Of a DNA stretch of 64,000 nt, positions 41,710 through 49,985 are shown piece after piece. The notes below the pieces were generated by a model. It ran no database searches. It was given only the letters and a program-made list of their open reading frames with translations, and was not told the DNA's origin. Origin of the DNA: an uncultured Paenibacillaceae bacterium (GTDB lineage: Bacteria; Bacillota; Bacilli; Aneurinibacillales; Aneurinibacillaceae). Both the position numbers and the translations under genes were made by a program. The stretch covers positions 41,082 to 105,081 of the forward strand of contig CAMLDI010000010.1 of the NCBI GenBank assembly GCA_946478845.1, in the 5' to 3' direction. Every line of letters starts with the position of its first letter. The stretch's first letter is position 1.

Positions 41710-41940
41710 ATGGAAAAAAAAGTGTTGGTTGATGCAAGAGGGGCATTTTGTCCTGGACCATTATTAGAGTTAATGAAAGCAGCTAAAGTGGCTGAATCAG
41801 GAACGATATTACATTTATTAACCAATGAGCAGGGATCGAGAAAAGATGTTCCTGCCTGGGCAAAAAGAATGGGCCATATTTTTTTAGGCGAAGAGCCTGA
41901 TGAAGGGGCAGCTTACCGTTTACTTGTGCAAATTAAATAA
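41710..41940 (+). CDS. tusA: TusA-like sulfur carrier
   Basis: 76-residue TusA/SirA-fold protein with the CPGP motif at 14-17; Cys14 would carry sulfur as a persulfide. ATG 41710 lies behind GAAGGGGTGGGG; the longer frame from 41677 is not supported. First gene of the sulfur operon, so it probably passes sulfane sulfur between the SQR-like and rhodanese proteins. Confidence 0.88.
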   Translation: MEKKVLVDARGAFCPGPLLELMKAAKVAESGTILHLLTNEQGSRKDVPAWAKRMGHIFLGEEPDEGAAYRLLVQIK

Positions 41941-42009
41941 TTTGTAACTCAAAGGCTTGACGCCAGCCATGTTTTCTTTAAACCATTCATTTTGAAGGGA
42001 GATGGGGCA

Positions 42010-43149
42010 ATGAAAAAATTACTCATTATTGGTGGAGGTACAGCAGGGACAATGATTGCCAATAAGCTTGCAAAAGGGCTTTCAAAAGAGTTAGAGGAAC
42101 GTTCCGTAGAAATTACGGTGGTTAGTGATAAAGATTACCATGTTTATCAACCAGGTTTCTTATACATCCCTTTCCAATTGAAACGGCCGGAGGAAATTGT
42201 TCGTCCCATTCAAGATGTCATGGACCCAAAAGTGAAAATCATCCTAGATACAGCAACAGATATTAAAGAACAACAAAAAGCAGTTACTTTAAAGTCTGGC
42301 AAAACATTATCCTATGACTATCTCATTTTAGCAACAGGCTCACACCCACAACCGGTGCAAATCCCTGGTTTGGAAGGAGCAGGGCATATGTTTTTCACCA
42401 TGGAATCTGCTTTGAAACTGCAAGAAGCCATGAAAAATTTTAAAGGGGGCCGAGTGGTGGTCGCTGTAGGCCTTCCCCACAAATGCCCGGTAGCTCCTCT
42501 GGAATTCGTAATGATGTTTGAAGATTGGGCACGAAAACAGGGAATTCGCAATGAAACAGAAATCACCTATGCATATCCTTTGGCTGGACCTTATGGAACA
42601 GCTTCCGTTGCTGAACTGGCAACCCGAGAATTTGAGGAACGGAATATTAATATAGAAACCTTCTTCTTTATGGATTCAGTGGATCCAAAGAATAAAGAAC
42701 TCCTCAGTTTAGATGGCCGCAGGCTTCCTTTTGATTTGCTAGTAGCTATTCCTCCTCATAAAGGTGCAGAAATTATTGAAAAAAGCGGATTTGGGGATGG
42801 AGACAATTGGCTCCCTACAGACCGCAATCAATTAAATTTAGAAAATCATGATTCTATTTTTGTTATTGGTGATGCTACCAATCTCCCCATAAGTAAAGCA
42901 GGTTCAACAGCCCATTTTGAATCGGAAATCCTTGCGGAGAATCTCATTGATAAGATTCACGGCGGGGAAGGCAACAAGAAATATAACGGAAAAGTATTCT
43001 GTTTTATTGAAACAGGCTTAGATAAAGCGACCTATATTTCTTTTGACTATGAAAATCCACCGAAACCAGTTACACCTTCCAAAATGGTTCACTACGGAAA
43101 AGTAGGGTACAACAATATGCACTGGGTGAACTTGAAAGGAATTATGTAG
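42010..43149 (+). CDS. Sulfide:quinone oxidoreductase-like flavoprotein
   Basis: About 379 residues. N-terminal FAD motif LLIIGGGTAGTMIANKL, YDYLILATGSHPQ, a second nucleotide region and VIGDATNLPISKAGSTAHFE near 290. Cysteines lie in GLPHKCPVAPLEF and KVFCFIETG, equivalent to two of the SQR active-site cysteines. GAAGGGAGATGGGG precedes ATG 42010. It should oxidise sulfide to polysulfide or persulfide and reduce quinone at the membrane. DUF1641 next to SQR-like genes is a common pairing. Confidence 0.85.
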   Translation: MKKLLIIGGGTAGTMIANKLAKGLSKELEERSVEITVVSDKDYHVYQPGFLYIPFQLKRPEEIVRPIQDVMDPKVKIILDTATDIKEQQKAVTLKSGKTLSYDYLILATGSHPQPVQIPGLEGAGHMFFTMESALKLQEAMKNFKGGRVVVAVGLPHKCPVAPLEFVMMFEDWARKQGIRNETEITYAYPLAGPYGTASVAELATREFEERNINIETFFFMDSVDPKNKELLSLDGRRLPFDLLVAIPPHKGAEIIEKSGFGDGDNWLPTDRNQLNLENHDSIFVIGDATNLPISKAGSTAHFESEILAENLIDKIHGGEGNKKYNGKVFCFIETGLDKATYISFDYENPPKPVTPSKMVHYGKVGYNNMHWVNLKGIM

Positions 43150-43164
43150 GAAGGAGGGGACAAT

Positions 43165-43770
43165 ATGAAGGCTCAAGCAAAGGTTTTTCCCGGGGTAAGT
43201 CCTGAATTGCAAACGGAATTTGTTGAAATGTTGCCTGTCCTGGTACGGACCCTTAATTTAATCAAACTTGTGGGCGATACCATGTCTGAAGAGACAATTG
43301 CCCATACCATGAGCAAGGTAGAAAAAGCTTCAAATCTCTTAAAAGTAGTTGAAGATGAGCGGTTGCCAAAATTGTTGGATGTCCTGATTGAAAAATCAGA
43401 TGTCCTTGTATCTCTCTTAGATAAAGTGGCTGTCCTGGAGAAAAACGGGTCACTGGATAAATTGTTGGAGCTGGCTCAGGCCATTGGCATTGTGACTGAT
43501 TCTTTAACAGAGAACAGCATTAAACATATGACAGAGACCGCTCTTCCTTTGCTGGAAATGGGTGATCAACTTCTTTCCTCTTCCCTTGTGAAAAGTACAC
43601 CCAGACTATTATCTGCAGTAGAAAAGACAGTCCAGGACCTGGATGATGAAGAACCTGCACAACTTTCCATGTTGAAGATTCTGGGTCTTATGAAGAAAAA
43701 AGAGGTACAACAGGCAATGCAATTTGGGGTAACCCTTTTAGGAAATCTATCGAATTCAAACACAAAGTAG
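43165..43770 (+). CDS. DUF1641 protein
   Basis: 201-residue alpha-helical soluble protein of the DUF1641 type (LDVLIEKSDVLVSLLDKVAV, LALAQAIG-like helices, MLKILGLMKKKEVQQAMQFG). Function unknown; in many Bacilli it accompanies FAD-dependent SQR-like or formate dehydrogenase genes. AAGGAGGGG precedes the ATG. Located 15 bp after the SQR-like gene, so it may be a subunit or stabiliser of that enzyme. Confidence 0.82.
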   Translation: MKAQAKVFPGVSPELQTEFVEMLPVLVRTLNLIKLVGDTMSEETIAHTMSKVEKASNLLKVVEDERLPKLLDVLIEKSDVLVSLLDKVAVLEKNGSLDKLLELAQAIGIVTDSLTENSIKHMTETALPLLEMGDQLLSSSLVKSTPRLLSAVEKTVQDLDDEEPAQLSMLKILGLMKKKEVQQAMQFGVTLLGNLSNSNTK

Positions 43771-43785
43771 AAGGGAATTTTTTCT

Positions 43786-44574
43786 ATGGAATATGGGATT
43801 GATTTCATTATTCTGCTTTTCTTAATCGGAGCATTTGGATCCGCTCTCTCTGGAATGGTGGGGATTGGTGGTGCCATTATTAAATATCCGATGCTTCTGT
43901 ATGTTCCACCTTTGTTAGGGTTTACAGCTTTTACTGCCCAGGAAGTATCTGCTATCAGTGCCGTTCAGGTGTTTTTTTCCACCCTTGCAGCCATGTTTGT
44001 ATTTAAAAAAGGTGGATTAATTCATGGGAAATTGGTGGCTTATATGGGCACATCCATTGTCATTGGCAGCTTCGCGGGGGGATATGGTTCCAAATTTCTC
44101 CCCGATGAAGTCATTAATATCGTTTATGCGGTTCTGGCCCTCATTGCAGCCATCATGATGTTGTTGCCAAAAAAAGGAGATGACAGGGGGGAAGGGACAG
44201 TTGTTGATTTTAATAAAAGCCTGGCCATTGGTTCATCATTGATTGTTGGGATTGCCTCTGGAATTGTGGGTGCAGCAGGGGCATTTATTACCATGCCTGT
44301 GATGCTTGTTCTTTTAAAGATTCCTACAAGAGTGGCCATCGGTTCCTCTCTGGCCATTACTTTTATCTCTTCCATTGGTTCTACAGCAGGAAAATTATTT
44401 GGCGGGCACATGTTGCTCATCCCTTCAATAGTGATGGTTGTGGCCAGTTTACTGATTGCTCCTCTAGGTGCAGGATTGAGCAAAAAAATGAATGTGAAAG
44501 TATTACAAAATGTTTTGTTTCTACTAATCGGAGCAACGGTTATAAAAATTTGGTATGAAATACTATTAAAGTGA
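43786..44574 (+). CDS. TauE/SafE-family sulfite/organosulfur exporter
   Basis: 262-residue membrane protein with about eight helices; SALSGMVGIGGAIIKYPMLL near 20-40 and GIVGAAGAFITMPVMLVLL near 165-185 are the paired TauE repeats. Given the neighbours it likely exports sulfite or thiosulfate formed by the operon. Its stop overlaps the upstream extension of the next ORF by 4 bp. Confidence 0.88.
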   Translation: MEYGIDFIILLFLIGAFGSALSGMVGIGGAIIKYPMLLYVPPLLGFTAFTAQEVSAISAVQVFFSTLAAMFVFKKGGLIHGKLVAYMGTSIVIGSFAGGYGSKFLPDEVINIVYAVLALIAAIMMLLPKKGDDRGEGTVVDFNKSLAIGSSLIVGIASGIVGAAGAFITMPVMLVLLKIPTRVAIGSSLAITFISSIGSTAGKLFGGHMLLIPSIVMVVASLLIAPLGAGLSKKMNVKVLQNVLFLLIGATVIKIWYEILLK

Positions 44575-44585
44575 GAGTGGGGACC

Positions 44586-45170
44586 ATGACTAGTTGCAAA
44601 ATCCATGGAACCATTGATTGCTCTGGCTATGATTGCCCAATGGTTCTGGTTCAACTGAAAGAGTCTTTAGATCGTCTGGAAGGTGGGGAAATTGTAGAAG
44701 TGATTACAGAAGATACGCCTAATTTTCAATTGGTGTTAAAAGGGTGGGCTTCTGAAACCAATGATCGCTACTATGACTCTTTTTCAGAAGATCAGAAAAC
44801 CCATCACTATATTCAAAAAGCCATGAGGGATATAAGAAAAGAACCTGTGTTGTTTCCTAACGTGATTACAAACGATGAATTAAAAGCCATGGTGTTAGGT
44901 GAGAAACAAATTCACATTATGGATGTTCGGGAAGACTTTGAATTCATGTTAGGCCATGTGCCTACTGCCGTCAATGTTCCTCTGTCCAATTTCACGGCAA
45001 ACCTAGCTAATTTTAATCAAAAAGAGACCTATTATGTGATTTGCCGTACAGGAAATCGGAGTGATTACGCCTGTAAATATCTGCAAAAAATAGGTTTTAA
45101 AAAAGTATATAACGTGTTGCCTGGCATGTACCAGTGGGATGGTCCTGTTGAAGAAGAGGATGTAATTTAA
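44586..45170 (+). CDS. TusA-rhodanese fusion
   Basis: 194 residues. TusA-like domain at 1-80 with a modified motif CPMV at 17-20 (second Pro missing), and rhodanese domain from about 90 with the active-site loop CRTGNRS, Cys153. ATG 44586 has AGTGGGG upstream; GTG 44571 is less likely. The fusion suggests direct sulfur handover between carrier and transferase. Confidence 0.88.
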   Translation: MTSCKIHGTIDCSGYDCPMVLVQLKESLDRLEGGEIVEVITEDTPNFQLVLKGWASETNDRYYDSFSEDQKTHHYIQKAMRDIRKEPVLFPNVITNDELKAMVLGEKQIHIMDVREDFEFMLGHVPTAVNVPLSNFTANLANFNQKETYYVICRTGNRSDYACKYLQKIGFKKVYNVLPGMYQWDGPVEEEDVI

Positions 45171-45200
45171 TTTTAATTTTATAAACGGGGGGAATGTACA

Positions 45201-46334
45201 ATGGCATTACAAGGGATTACAGTAGAGGAATTAAATCAAATGGTGGTGCAGCAAGAGGGATTATTCTTATTGGATGTGCGCAATGAAGAGGATTTTAAAG
45301 ATTGGAAAATTGAAGGGAGTAATGTTTCCCATTTAAATATTCCATACTATGAATTGATTGATGAACTAGATGACCTTATTAATCAACTTCCAAAAGATCG
45401 TAAAATTGTAGTTGTTTGTTCCCAGGAAGGATCGGCAAAATTCATTGCCGAAAACCTGGCGGAAAGAGGTATGGATGTTTCTTATTTATTGGGTGGCATG
45501 AAAACTTGGAGTGAATATTTGTATCCGGTCACTGTTTATCAGGATGAAAATATGAAAGTTTATCAATTCATTCGCGTAGGAAAAGGTTGCTTATCCTATA
45601 TGGTTGTGTCTGGCAAGGAAGCTTTAGTTGTTGACCCTGTCCGTTTTATAGATGAATTTATTGCCCTGGCAGACAAAGAAGGGGTTACTATTACCCATAT
45701 TGTGGATTCCCATTTACATGCAGACCATATTTCGGGAGGTTATGAATTGGCCCAGAAAACCGGTGCCAAATACTATGTAATGAAAAGTGAAGGGGCAACC
45801 TTTGACTTTGAAGCCTTAGAAAACTATCAGCAAATCAATTTTGAAAAAGTGCAGTTGGACGTGGTTGTGGTGAATACCCCGGGCCATACCCCTGGAAGTG
45901 TCTCCTTCTTCGTTAATAATCGTCTCCTCTTCTCAGGGGATACTATTTTTGTAAGTGGGTTAGGCCGTCCTGACCTGGGAGGAAAAGCACAGGAATGGGC
46001 AAAGGATTTATATGATACAGTTTATAGCAAAGTTTCTCAATTTGCTGATGATGTTCTTGTGTTGCCTGGCCATTATGCCAGTTTTGCTGACGAGGTGAAT
46101 GAAGAGGGGTATATTGGCAGTCTTTTAGGGGATATTCGCAAAAACAATGAAATCATGGAAGGGATGTCCATTGAAGAGTTTGTAGAAGAAGTTGCGAAAT
46201 CTGCATCCACTGTGACACCGCCAAATTATATTGACATCCTTTCGATCAATAAAGGAATTAAAATGGCCACACCGGATGAAATGCTCGAATTAGAAATCGG
46301 GCCTAATCGTTGTGCCGTTCATCATACCCACTAA
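45201..46334 (+). CDS. Rhodanese-metallo-beta-lactamase fusion (persulfide dioxygenase-like)
   Basis: 377 residues. N-terminal rhodanese (1-110; VVCSQEGSAKF, Cys73) and C-terminal metallo-beta-lactamase fold from ~120 with HLHADH at 171-176, NTPGHTPGSVSFF, LFSGDTIFVSGLGRPDL and VLPGHYASF. The metal ligands fit ETHE1-type persulfide dioxygenases, which turn persulfide into sulfite. In most fusions the rhodanese is C-terminal; here it is N-terminal. Sulfite could leave through the TauE-type protein. Confidence 0.88.
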   Translation: MALQGITVEELNQMVVQQEGLFLLDVRNEEDFKDWKIEGSNVSHLNIPYYELIDELDDLINQLPKDRKIVVVCSQEGSAKFIAENLAERGMDVSYLLGGMKTWSEYLYPVTVYQDENMKVYQFIRVGKGCLSYMVVSGKEALVVDPVRFIDEFIALADKEGVTITHIVDSHLHADHISGGYELAQKTGAKYYVMKSEGATFDFEALENYQQINFEKVQLDVVVVNTPGHTPGSVSFFVNNRLLFSGDTIFVSGLGRPDLGGKAQEWAKDLYDTVYSKVSQFADDVLVLPGHYASFADEVNEEGYIGSLLGDIRKNNEIMEGMSIEEFVEEVAKSASTVTPPNYIDILSINKGIKMATPDEMLELEIGPNRCAVHHTH

Positions 46335-46345
46335 GGTATTTTTAT

Positions 46346-46401
46346 GACACCTCCTTCCCTTTATATTATCTGAATATTATAATAATAGGGAGGGGGTGCC
46401 A
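46346..46401 (+). promoter_or_regulatory. Hairpin that sequesters the sensor-kinase ribosome site
   Basis: Left arm TGACACCTCCTTCCCT (46346-46361) can pair over about 13-14 positions, with G-U pairs and one mismatch, with AGGGAGGGGGTGCCA (46387-46401). The right arm is the ribosome site of the gene at 46403. The left arm mimics the 16S anti-Shine-Dalgarno sequence. Confidence 0.55.
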
Positions 46402-46402
46402 C

Positions 46403-47443
46403 ATGGAAACATCTATTGATTTGAAAGATTCCTATTTAAGGCAAATCTATGAACATATTCAAGATGGCATATTAGTCATGGATGACCAGCGAATCATCCA
46501 CATGATGAATCCAACGGCTCGTCACCTAACTGGATGGAAAATAGGAGAGCGGGTTCCTCATTGTTCCTTCTGCCAGTCCCGGGAAGTGAAGGAAAATGAG
46601 GAACGTTGCTACTTAATTTCAAGCCAAACTGTTCCCTATTTCTTATCCAATATGCCTACTTATCATGGGGAAAAGATTCATGTGGAAATGAGCACGGCTC
46701 TAATTTATAAAGACCAGGAAACAGGGCAAAGCCAGTATTTGTTGGTGTTACGGGATCAATCCTTAAAACAAAAAGAAGAAGAAGCAAGAATTTCCAAGTT
46801 TATTATAAAAAAATTGATTGAAGCACAGGAAAATGAGCATAAGCGCCTGGCACAGGAGCTCCATGATGGGGTTGGACAATCTTTATATACCGTTTCTGTT
46901 GCCTTACAGGCCATTGAAGCCCATGTGCATGATCAAAAATTAAATAATTATTTGTCTGAAGTAAGAATTGAATTAGAAAAAGTTATGAATGATGTAAAAT
47001 CCTATTCCTATCAGTTGCGTCCCCAAAGCTTAGATCAATTGGGCCTTGTGCCTACCATTCACTCCTTGATTACTACCTTACAAATGAAATTGCCTTTTAC
47101 ATCCTTTACCTTTGAAACCAATTTGGATGACCGTTTAAATCCCAGTGCAGAAATTAATTTATATCGTGTGATTCAGGAAGCCCTTCACAATAGTATGAAA
47201 TATTCCCATGCATCTGAAATTAAGATCAGGCTCTATCGAGAAAAGGAAGACATCCATCTTGTAATCAAAGATAATGGTGTTGGATTTTATCCCCATCAAC
47301 AAAGGGAGGGTCTTGGTTTGAAACATATGCAAGAAAGAATGGACCAGTTAAAAGGCACTTTTGAAATTCAATCAACTTCGGGAGAAGGGACGAGGATTTT
47401 CGCTTCTGTTCCTTTTAAGGAAGTGGAACATTTGCATGATTAA
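46403..47443 (+). CDS. NarL-type sensor histidine kinase with PAS and cysteine cluster
   Basis: 346 residues, no membrane helix: cytoplasmic sensor. PAS-like domain about 8-125 containing C54-x2-C57-x11-C69 (PHCSFCQS, EERCYL). Dimerisation/phosphorylation region ELHDGVGQSLY with His154, then HATPase_c with EALHNSMKYSHA and DNGVGF. ATG 46403 follows GGGAGGGGG. The cysteines suggest sensing of redox state or sulfane sulfur, or binding of an Fe-S cluster; with the sulfur operon just upstream this is a reasonable inference. Confidence 0.88.
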   Translation: METSIDLKDSYLRQIYEHIQDGILVMDDQRIIHMMNPTARHLTGWKIGERVPHCSFCQSREVKENEERCYLISSQTVPYFLSNMPTYHGEKIHVEMSTALIYKDQETGQSQYLLVLRDQSLKQKEEEARISKFIIKKLIEAQENEHKRLAQELHDGVGQSLYTVSVALQAIEAHVHDQKLNNYLSEVRIELEKVMNDVKSYSYQLRPQSLDQLGLVPTIHSLITTLQMKLPFTSFTFETNLDDRLNPSAEINLYRVIQEALHNSMKYSHASEIKIRLYREKEDIHLVIKDNGVGFYPHQQREGLGLKHMQERMDQLKGTFEIQSTSGEGTRIFASVPFKEVEHLHD

Positions 47444-48077
47444 AGTACTGGTAGTGGACGACCATGTACTTATACGCAAAGGCATTCGCCTTATATTGGA
47501 AACCTATCCGGATATCAAAGTGGTGAAAGAAGCAGGGGATGGAGAAGAAGCCGTTCGCTTGACCATGAAGTATGAACCGGATGTGGTGTTGATGGATCTG
47601 TCCATGCCCAATGGCATTGATGGATTCACCGCCACAAAGGAAATTATGCAACAACATCCTACAATAAAAATCCTTGTTTTGACGATGTATGATGAAGAAG
47701 TGTATATTCAAAAAGCGGTACAACTCAATGCCCATGGGTATATTCTAAAAAACAGCCAGGGGGGAGAACTTCATGAAGCCATTCAAACAGTGTATAATGG
47801 CAATCGATATTTCCAAACAGGCATTCCCCAGGAGCAAATCGAAAAAATGTTTCAAAAGCGGCAAGGCCGTGCTTCCATTTTAACAGTGCGAGAACAGGAA
47901 GTCGTCCGTTTAACGGTGCTTGGTTTCTCCAACCTGCAAATTGCAGAAAAACTCTCCATTAGCCATAAAACGGTGGAAAATCATAAGGCCAACATTATGC
48001 AAAAACTTGGCCTAAAAAGTAAACAGGAATTGATTCAATATGGCATTCAGAACCATTATCATGCTGTTCCTAAATAG
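47436..48077 (+). CDS. NarL/LuxR-type response regulator
   Basis: 213 residues. Receiver domain 1-120 with DDH at 8-10 and phospho-acceptor Asp54 (VLMDLSMP); LuxR-type HTH at the C-terminus (LTVREQEVVRLTVLGFSNLQ, then HKTVENHKANIMQKLGL). ATG 47436 overlaps the kinase by 8 bp. It is the partner of that kinase and probably controls the sulfur operon. Confidence 0.92.
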   Translation: MIKVLVVDDHVLIRKGIRLILETYPDIKVVKEAGDGEEAVRLTMKYEPDVVLMDLSMPNGIDGFTATKEIMQQHPTIKILVLTMYDEEVYIQKAVQLNAHGYILKNSQGGELHEAIQTVYNGNRYFQTGIPQEQIEKMFQKRQGRASILTVREQEVVRLTVLGFSNLQIAEKLSISHKTVENHKANIMQKLGLKSKQELIQYGIQNHYHAVPK

Positions 48078-48085
48078 AAGTTAAT

Positions 48086-48128
48086 AAGGAGAGCCAAATC
48101 ATTGGTGATTGGTGGGCTCTCCTTTTAA
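48086..48128 (+). terminator. Terminator of the two-component operon
   Basis: 10-bp stem AAGGAGAGCC/GGCTCTCCTT, then TTTTAATTTTT. Confidence 0.9.
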
Positions 48129-48218
48129 TTTTTAGGCACTGTTAAAGGTAAATGTTGATATTTAATACCCGTCCGAATTCTTGATATAATCAACATTAGA
48201 ACAAGTATTCGGGGGAGG

Positions 48219-48362
48219 TTCACATTTGTTGATTGTATGTTCAAAGGATATTCCCTGCGAAAATCTGCTGAAATCGTAGGGGTTGCTTGTATGGGTTGTA
48301 TTGTGAAAACAAAAGTCGATAATTTAATTGGTTCTAAATTGTCCAATGAAAATGTTAAGTAA
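48219..48362 (+). pseudogene. Possible IS1595-type transposase fragment
   Basis: An open frame of 47 codons begins FTFVDCMFKGYSLRKSAEIVG, recalling the zinc-ribbon-proximal part of IS1595-family transposases (CMF.GYSLRK.AEI.G). After that the frame reads ACMGCIVKTKVDNLIG, which does not continue the family pattern. No start with ribosome site, no inverted repeats seen. Treated as a scar. Confidence 0.35.
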
Positions 48363-48413
48363 TGTAACATTGAATTAGTTATTTAACTAAAAGTATTATA
48401 AAGGAGCTTTAAA

Positions 48414-48917
48414 ATGTTAGAAAATATTATATTTAGAGATGCAAGTGTTGAAGATTTACCAATTATTGTGGATATTTATAATTCGACTGTTCCAAGCAGA
48501 ATGGTAACTGCTGACACTGAACTTGTATCTATAAACGATAGATTAGACTGGTTTAATGAACATAATCCTTACCAAAGACCTTTATGGGTTGTAGAGTATG
48601 GAGGCGAAATCTGTGGTTGGGTAAGTCTTCAATCTTTCTATGGAAGACCAGCTTATAATGCAACTGCCGAAATAAGTATTTATCTTCATGAAGATTTTAG
48701 AGGTAAGGGGCTGGGGAAAAAGATTTTAAACAAAGTTATAGAGGAATGTCCTAAGTTTGAAATTGATACCTTACTTGGATTCATCTTTGGACACAATAAG
48801 CCCAGTATTGGACTATTTTTAAGTTTTGGTTTTGAGAAATGGGCTCATTTGCCAGAAGTCGCTAAATTAGATGGAATTAAGAGAGATTTGATTATTCTCG
48901 GAAAAAAGATTTCTTAA
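48414..48917 (+). CDS. GNAT N-acetyltransferase (phosphinothricin acetyltransferase-like)
   Basis: 167 residues of the GNAT fold. FRDASVEDLPIIVDIYNST opens the domain; the acetyl-CoA loop RGKGLGKKIL lies near 96-105. WVSLQSFYGRPAYNATAEIS matches the PAT/Bar group that acetylates phosphinothricin or methionine sulfoximine-like amines, but the natural substrate is unknown. AAGGAGC precedes the ATG. A short terminator follows at 48936. Confidence 0.88.
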   Translation: MLENIIFRDASVEDLPIIVDIYNSTVPSRMVTADTELVSINDRLDWFNEHNPYQRPLWVVEYGGEICGWVSLQSFYGRPAYNATAEISIYLHEDFRGKGLGKKILNKVIEECPKFEIDTLLGFIFGHNKPSIGLFLSFGFEKWAHLPEVAKLDGIKRDLIILGKKIS

Positions 48918-48935
48918 CTTAAAGAATTAAAATTG

Positions 48936-48968
48936 AGGAAACCCCAATAAATAGAGTTTCCTTAAATT
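48936..48968 (+). terminator. Terminator after the GNAT gene
   Basis: AGGAAAC/GTTTCCT stem with a T-rich tail, 19 bp past the stop. Confidence 0.65.
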
Positions 48969-49017
48969 TTTGTACAATTATCAACAGTAAAATACAACAC
49001 AGCCAATTTTTAAGGGA

Positions 49018-49785
49018 TTAAAGTTTTATGGCGACGACTCTTATTCTCTTATAATCAGCAAACCAGGACCCATCATGAAAGAGATCTGGTTTAATTTTTT
49101 TAGCGATTTTATCGAAAATCAGCCCTTTTTCTGTTTCAATAAACTGGTGAAAATAATCATCTCCAAAACTATTCAACCAGTGATTGAGGCCGATATTTCC
49201 ATCTTTTAATTGGGTAGGTCGGTCAAAATGAACGGCATAAGTGACTCGAAATCCCTGTTGTTCCAGCAATGTGCTGTATTTACCGATACTGGGGTAGTAC
49301 CAGGGATTCACTTTTTGGGCATCAATCCCATATTCCTGGAAAAGCACCTCTTCCATTGCTTTAATAATGGTTCCTACATTTCCTTTTCCCCCAAATTCAG
49401 CAACAAATCGACCCCCGGGGGTTAATACATTCCAAACACACTGAATCACTTTGGAAGGATTCTTCATCCAATGGAGGGCTGCATTGGAGAATACGGCATC
49501 AAAGGTTTCTTCCATGGCAAAATCTTCAGCATTTTCAACGTGAAAGGTCATCTCCGGATATTTCATTTTTGCTTTTTCAATCATGGAAGAGGACAAATCC
49601 ATACCAATTACCTTTGCCCCGGATTGGGCAATCTCAAAAGTTAAATCTCCTGTACCACATCCTAAATCAAGAATCTTTTCATTCTTCTGGGGAGCTAACA
49701 ATGCAACTACACTTTTTCCATATTCCGAAACAAAGTCCAGTTTGCTATCGTATAATTCTGGCTTCCAGGAATTGATTGAACTCAT
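49018..49785 (-). CDS. Class I SAM-dependent methyltransferase
   Basis: 255 residues. SAM-binding motif I ILDLGCGTGDLTFEIA near 40-55, motif II GMDLSSSMIEKAK, and FDAVFSNAALHWMKNPSKVI resembling trans-aconitate methyltransferase-type enzymes. ATG 49785 has AGGGGG 9 nt upstream; ATG 49794 abuts that site. Monocistronic. Substrate unknown. Confidence 0.85.
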   Translation of the reverse strand: MSSINSWKPELYDSKLDFVSEYGKSVVALLAPQKNEKILDLGCGTGDLTFEIAQSGAKVIGMDLSSSMIEKAKMKYPEMTFHVENAEDFAMEETFDAVFSNAALHWMKNPSKVIQCVWNVLTPGGRFVAEFGGKGNVGTIIKAMEEVLFQEYGIDAQKVNPWYYPSIGKYSTLLEQQGFRVTYAVHFDRPTQLKDGNIGLNHWLNSFGDDYFHQFIETEKGLIFDKIAKKIKPDLFHDGSWFADYKRIRVVAIKL

Positions 49786-49985
49786 TTTTTTCATCCCCCT
49801 TATGTGGTGTTACACTGATTTTTACATAAAGAGGATTATAAGTAAAATATATATAAACTATTTATAATATAGGCTTATCCTATAATTTGTTTAAAAAAGT
49901 GTAAATAAATTGTAACAAATTGTGAGAGGGATTAATAAATGGAAGGTAAATAAAGTATTATAGAAAAACCGGGTAATCAATCAAA

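Noticed and set aside
48125..48370. Minus-strand ORF of 81 codons
   Set aside because: No ribosome site or domain; the plus strand of the same stretch shows transposase-like wording.
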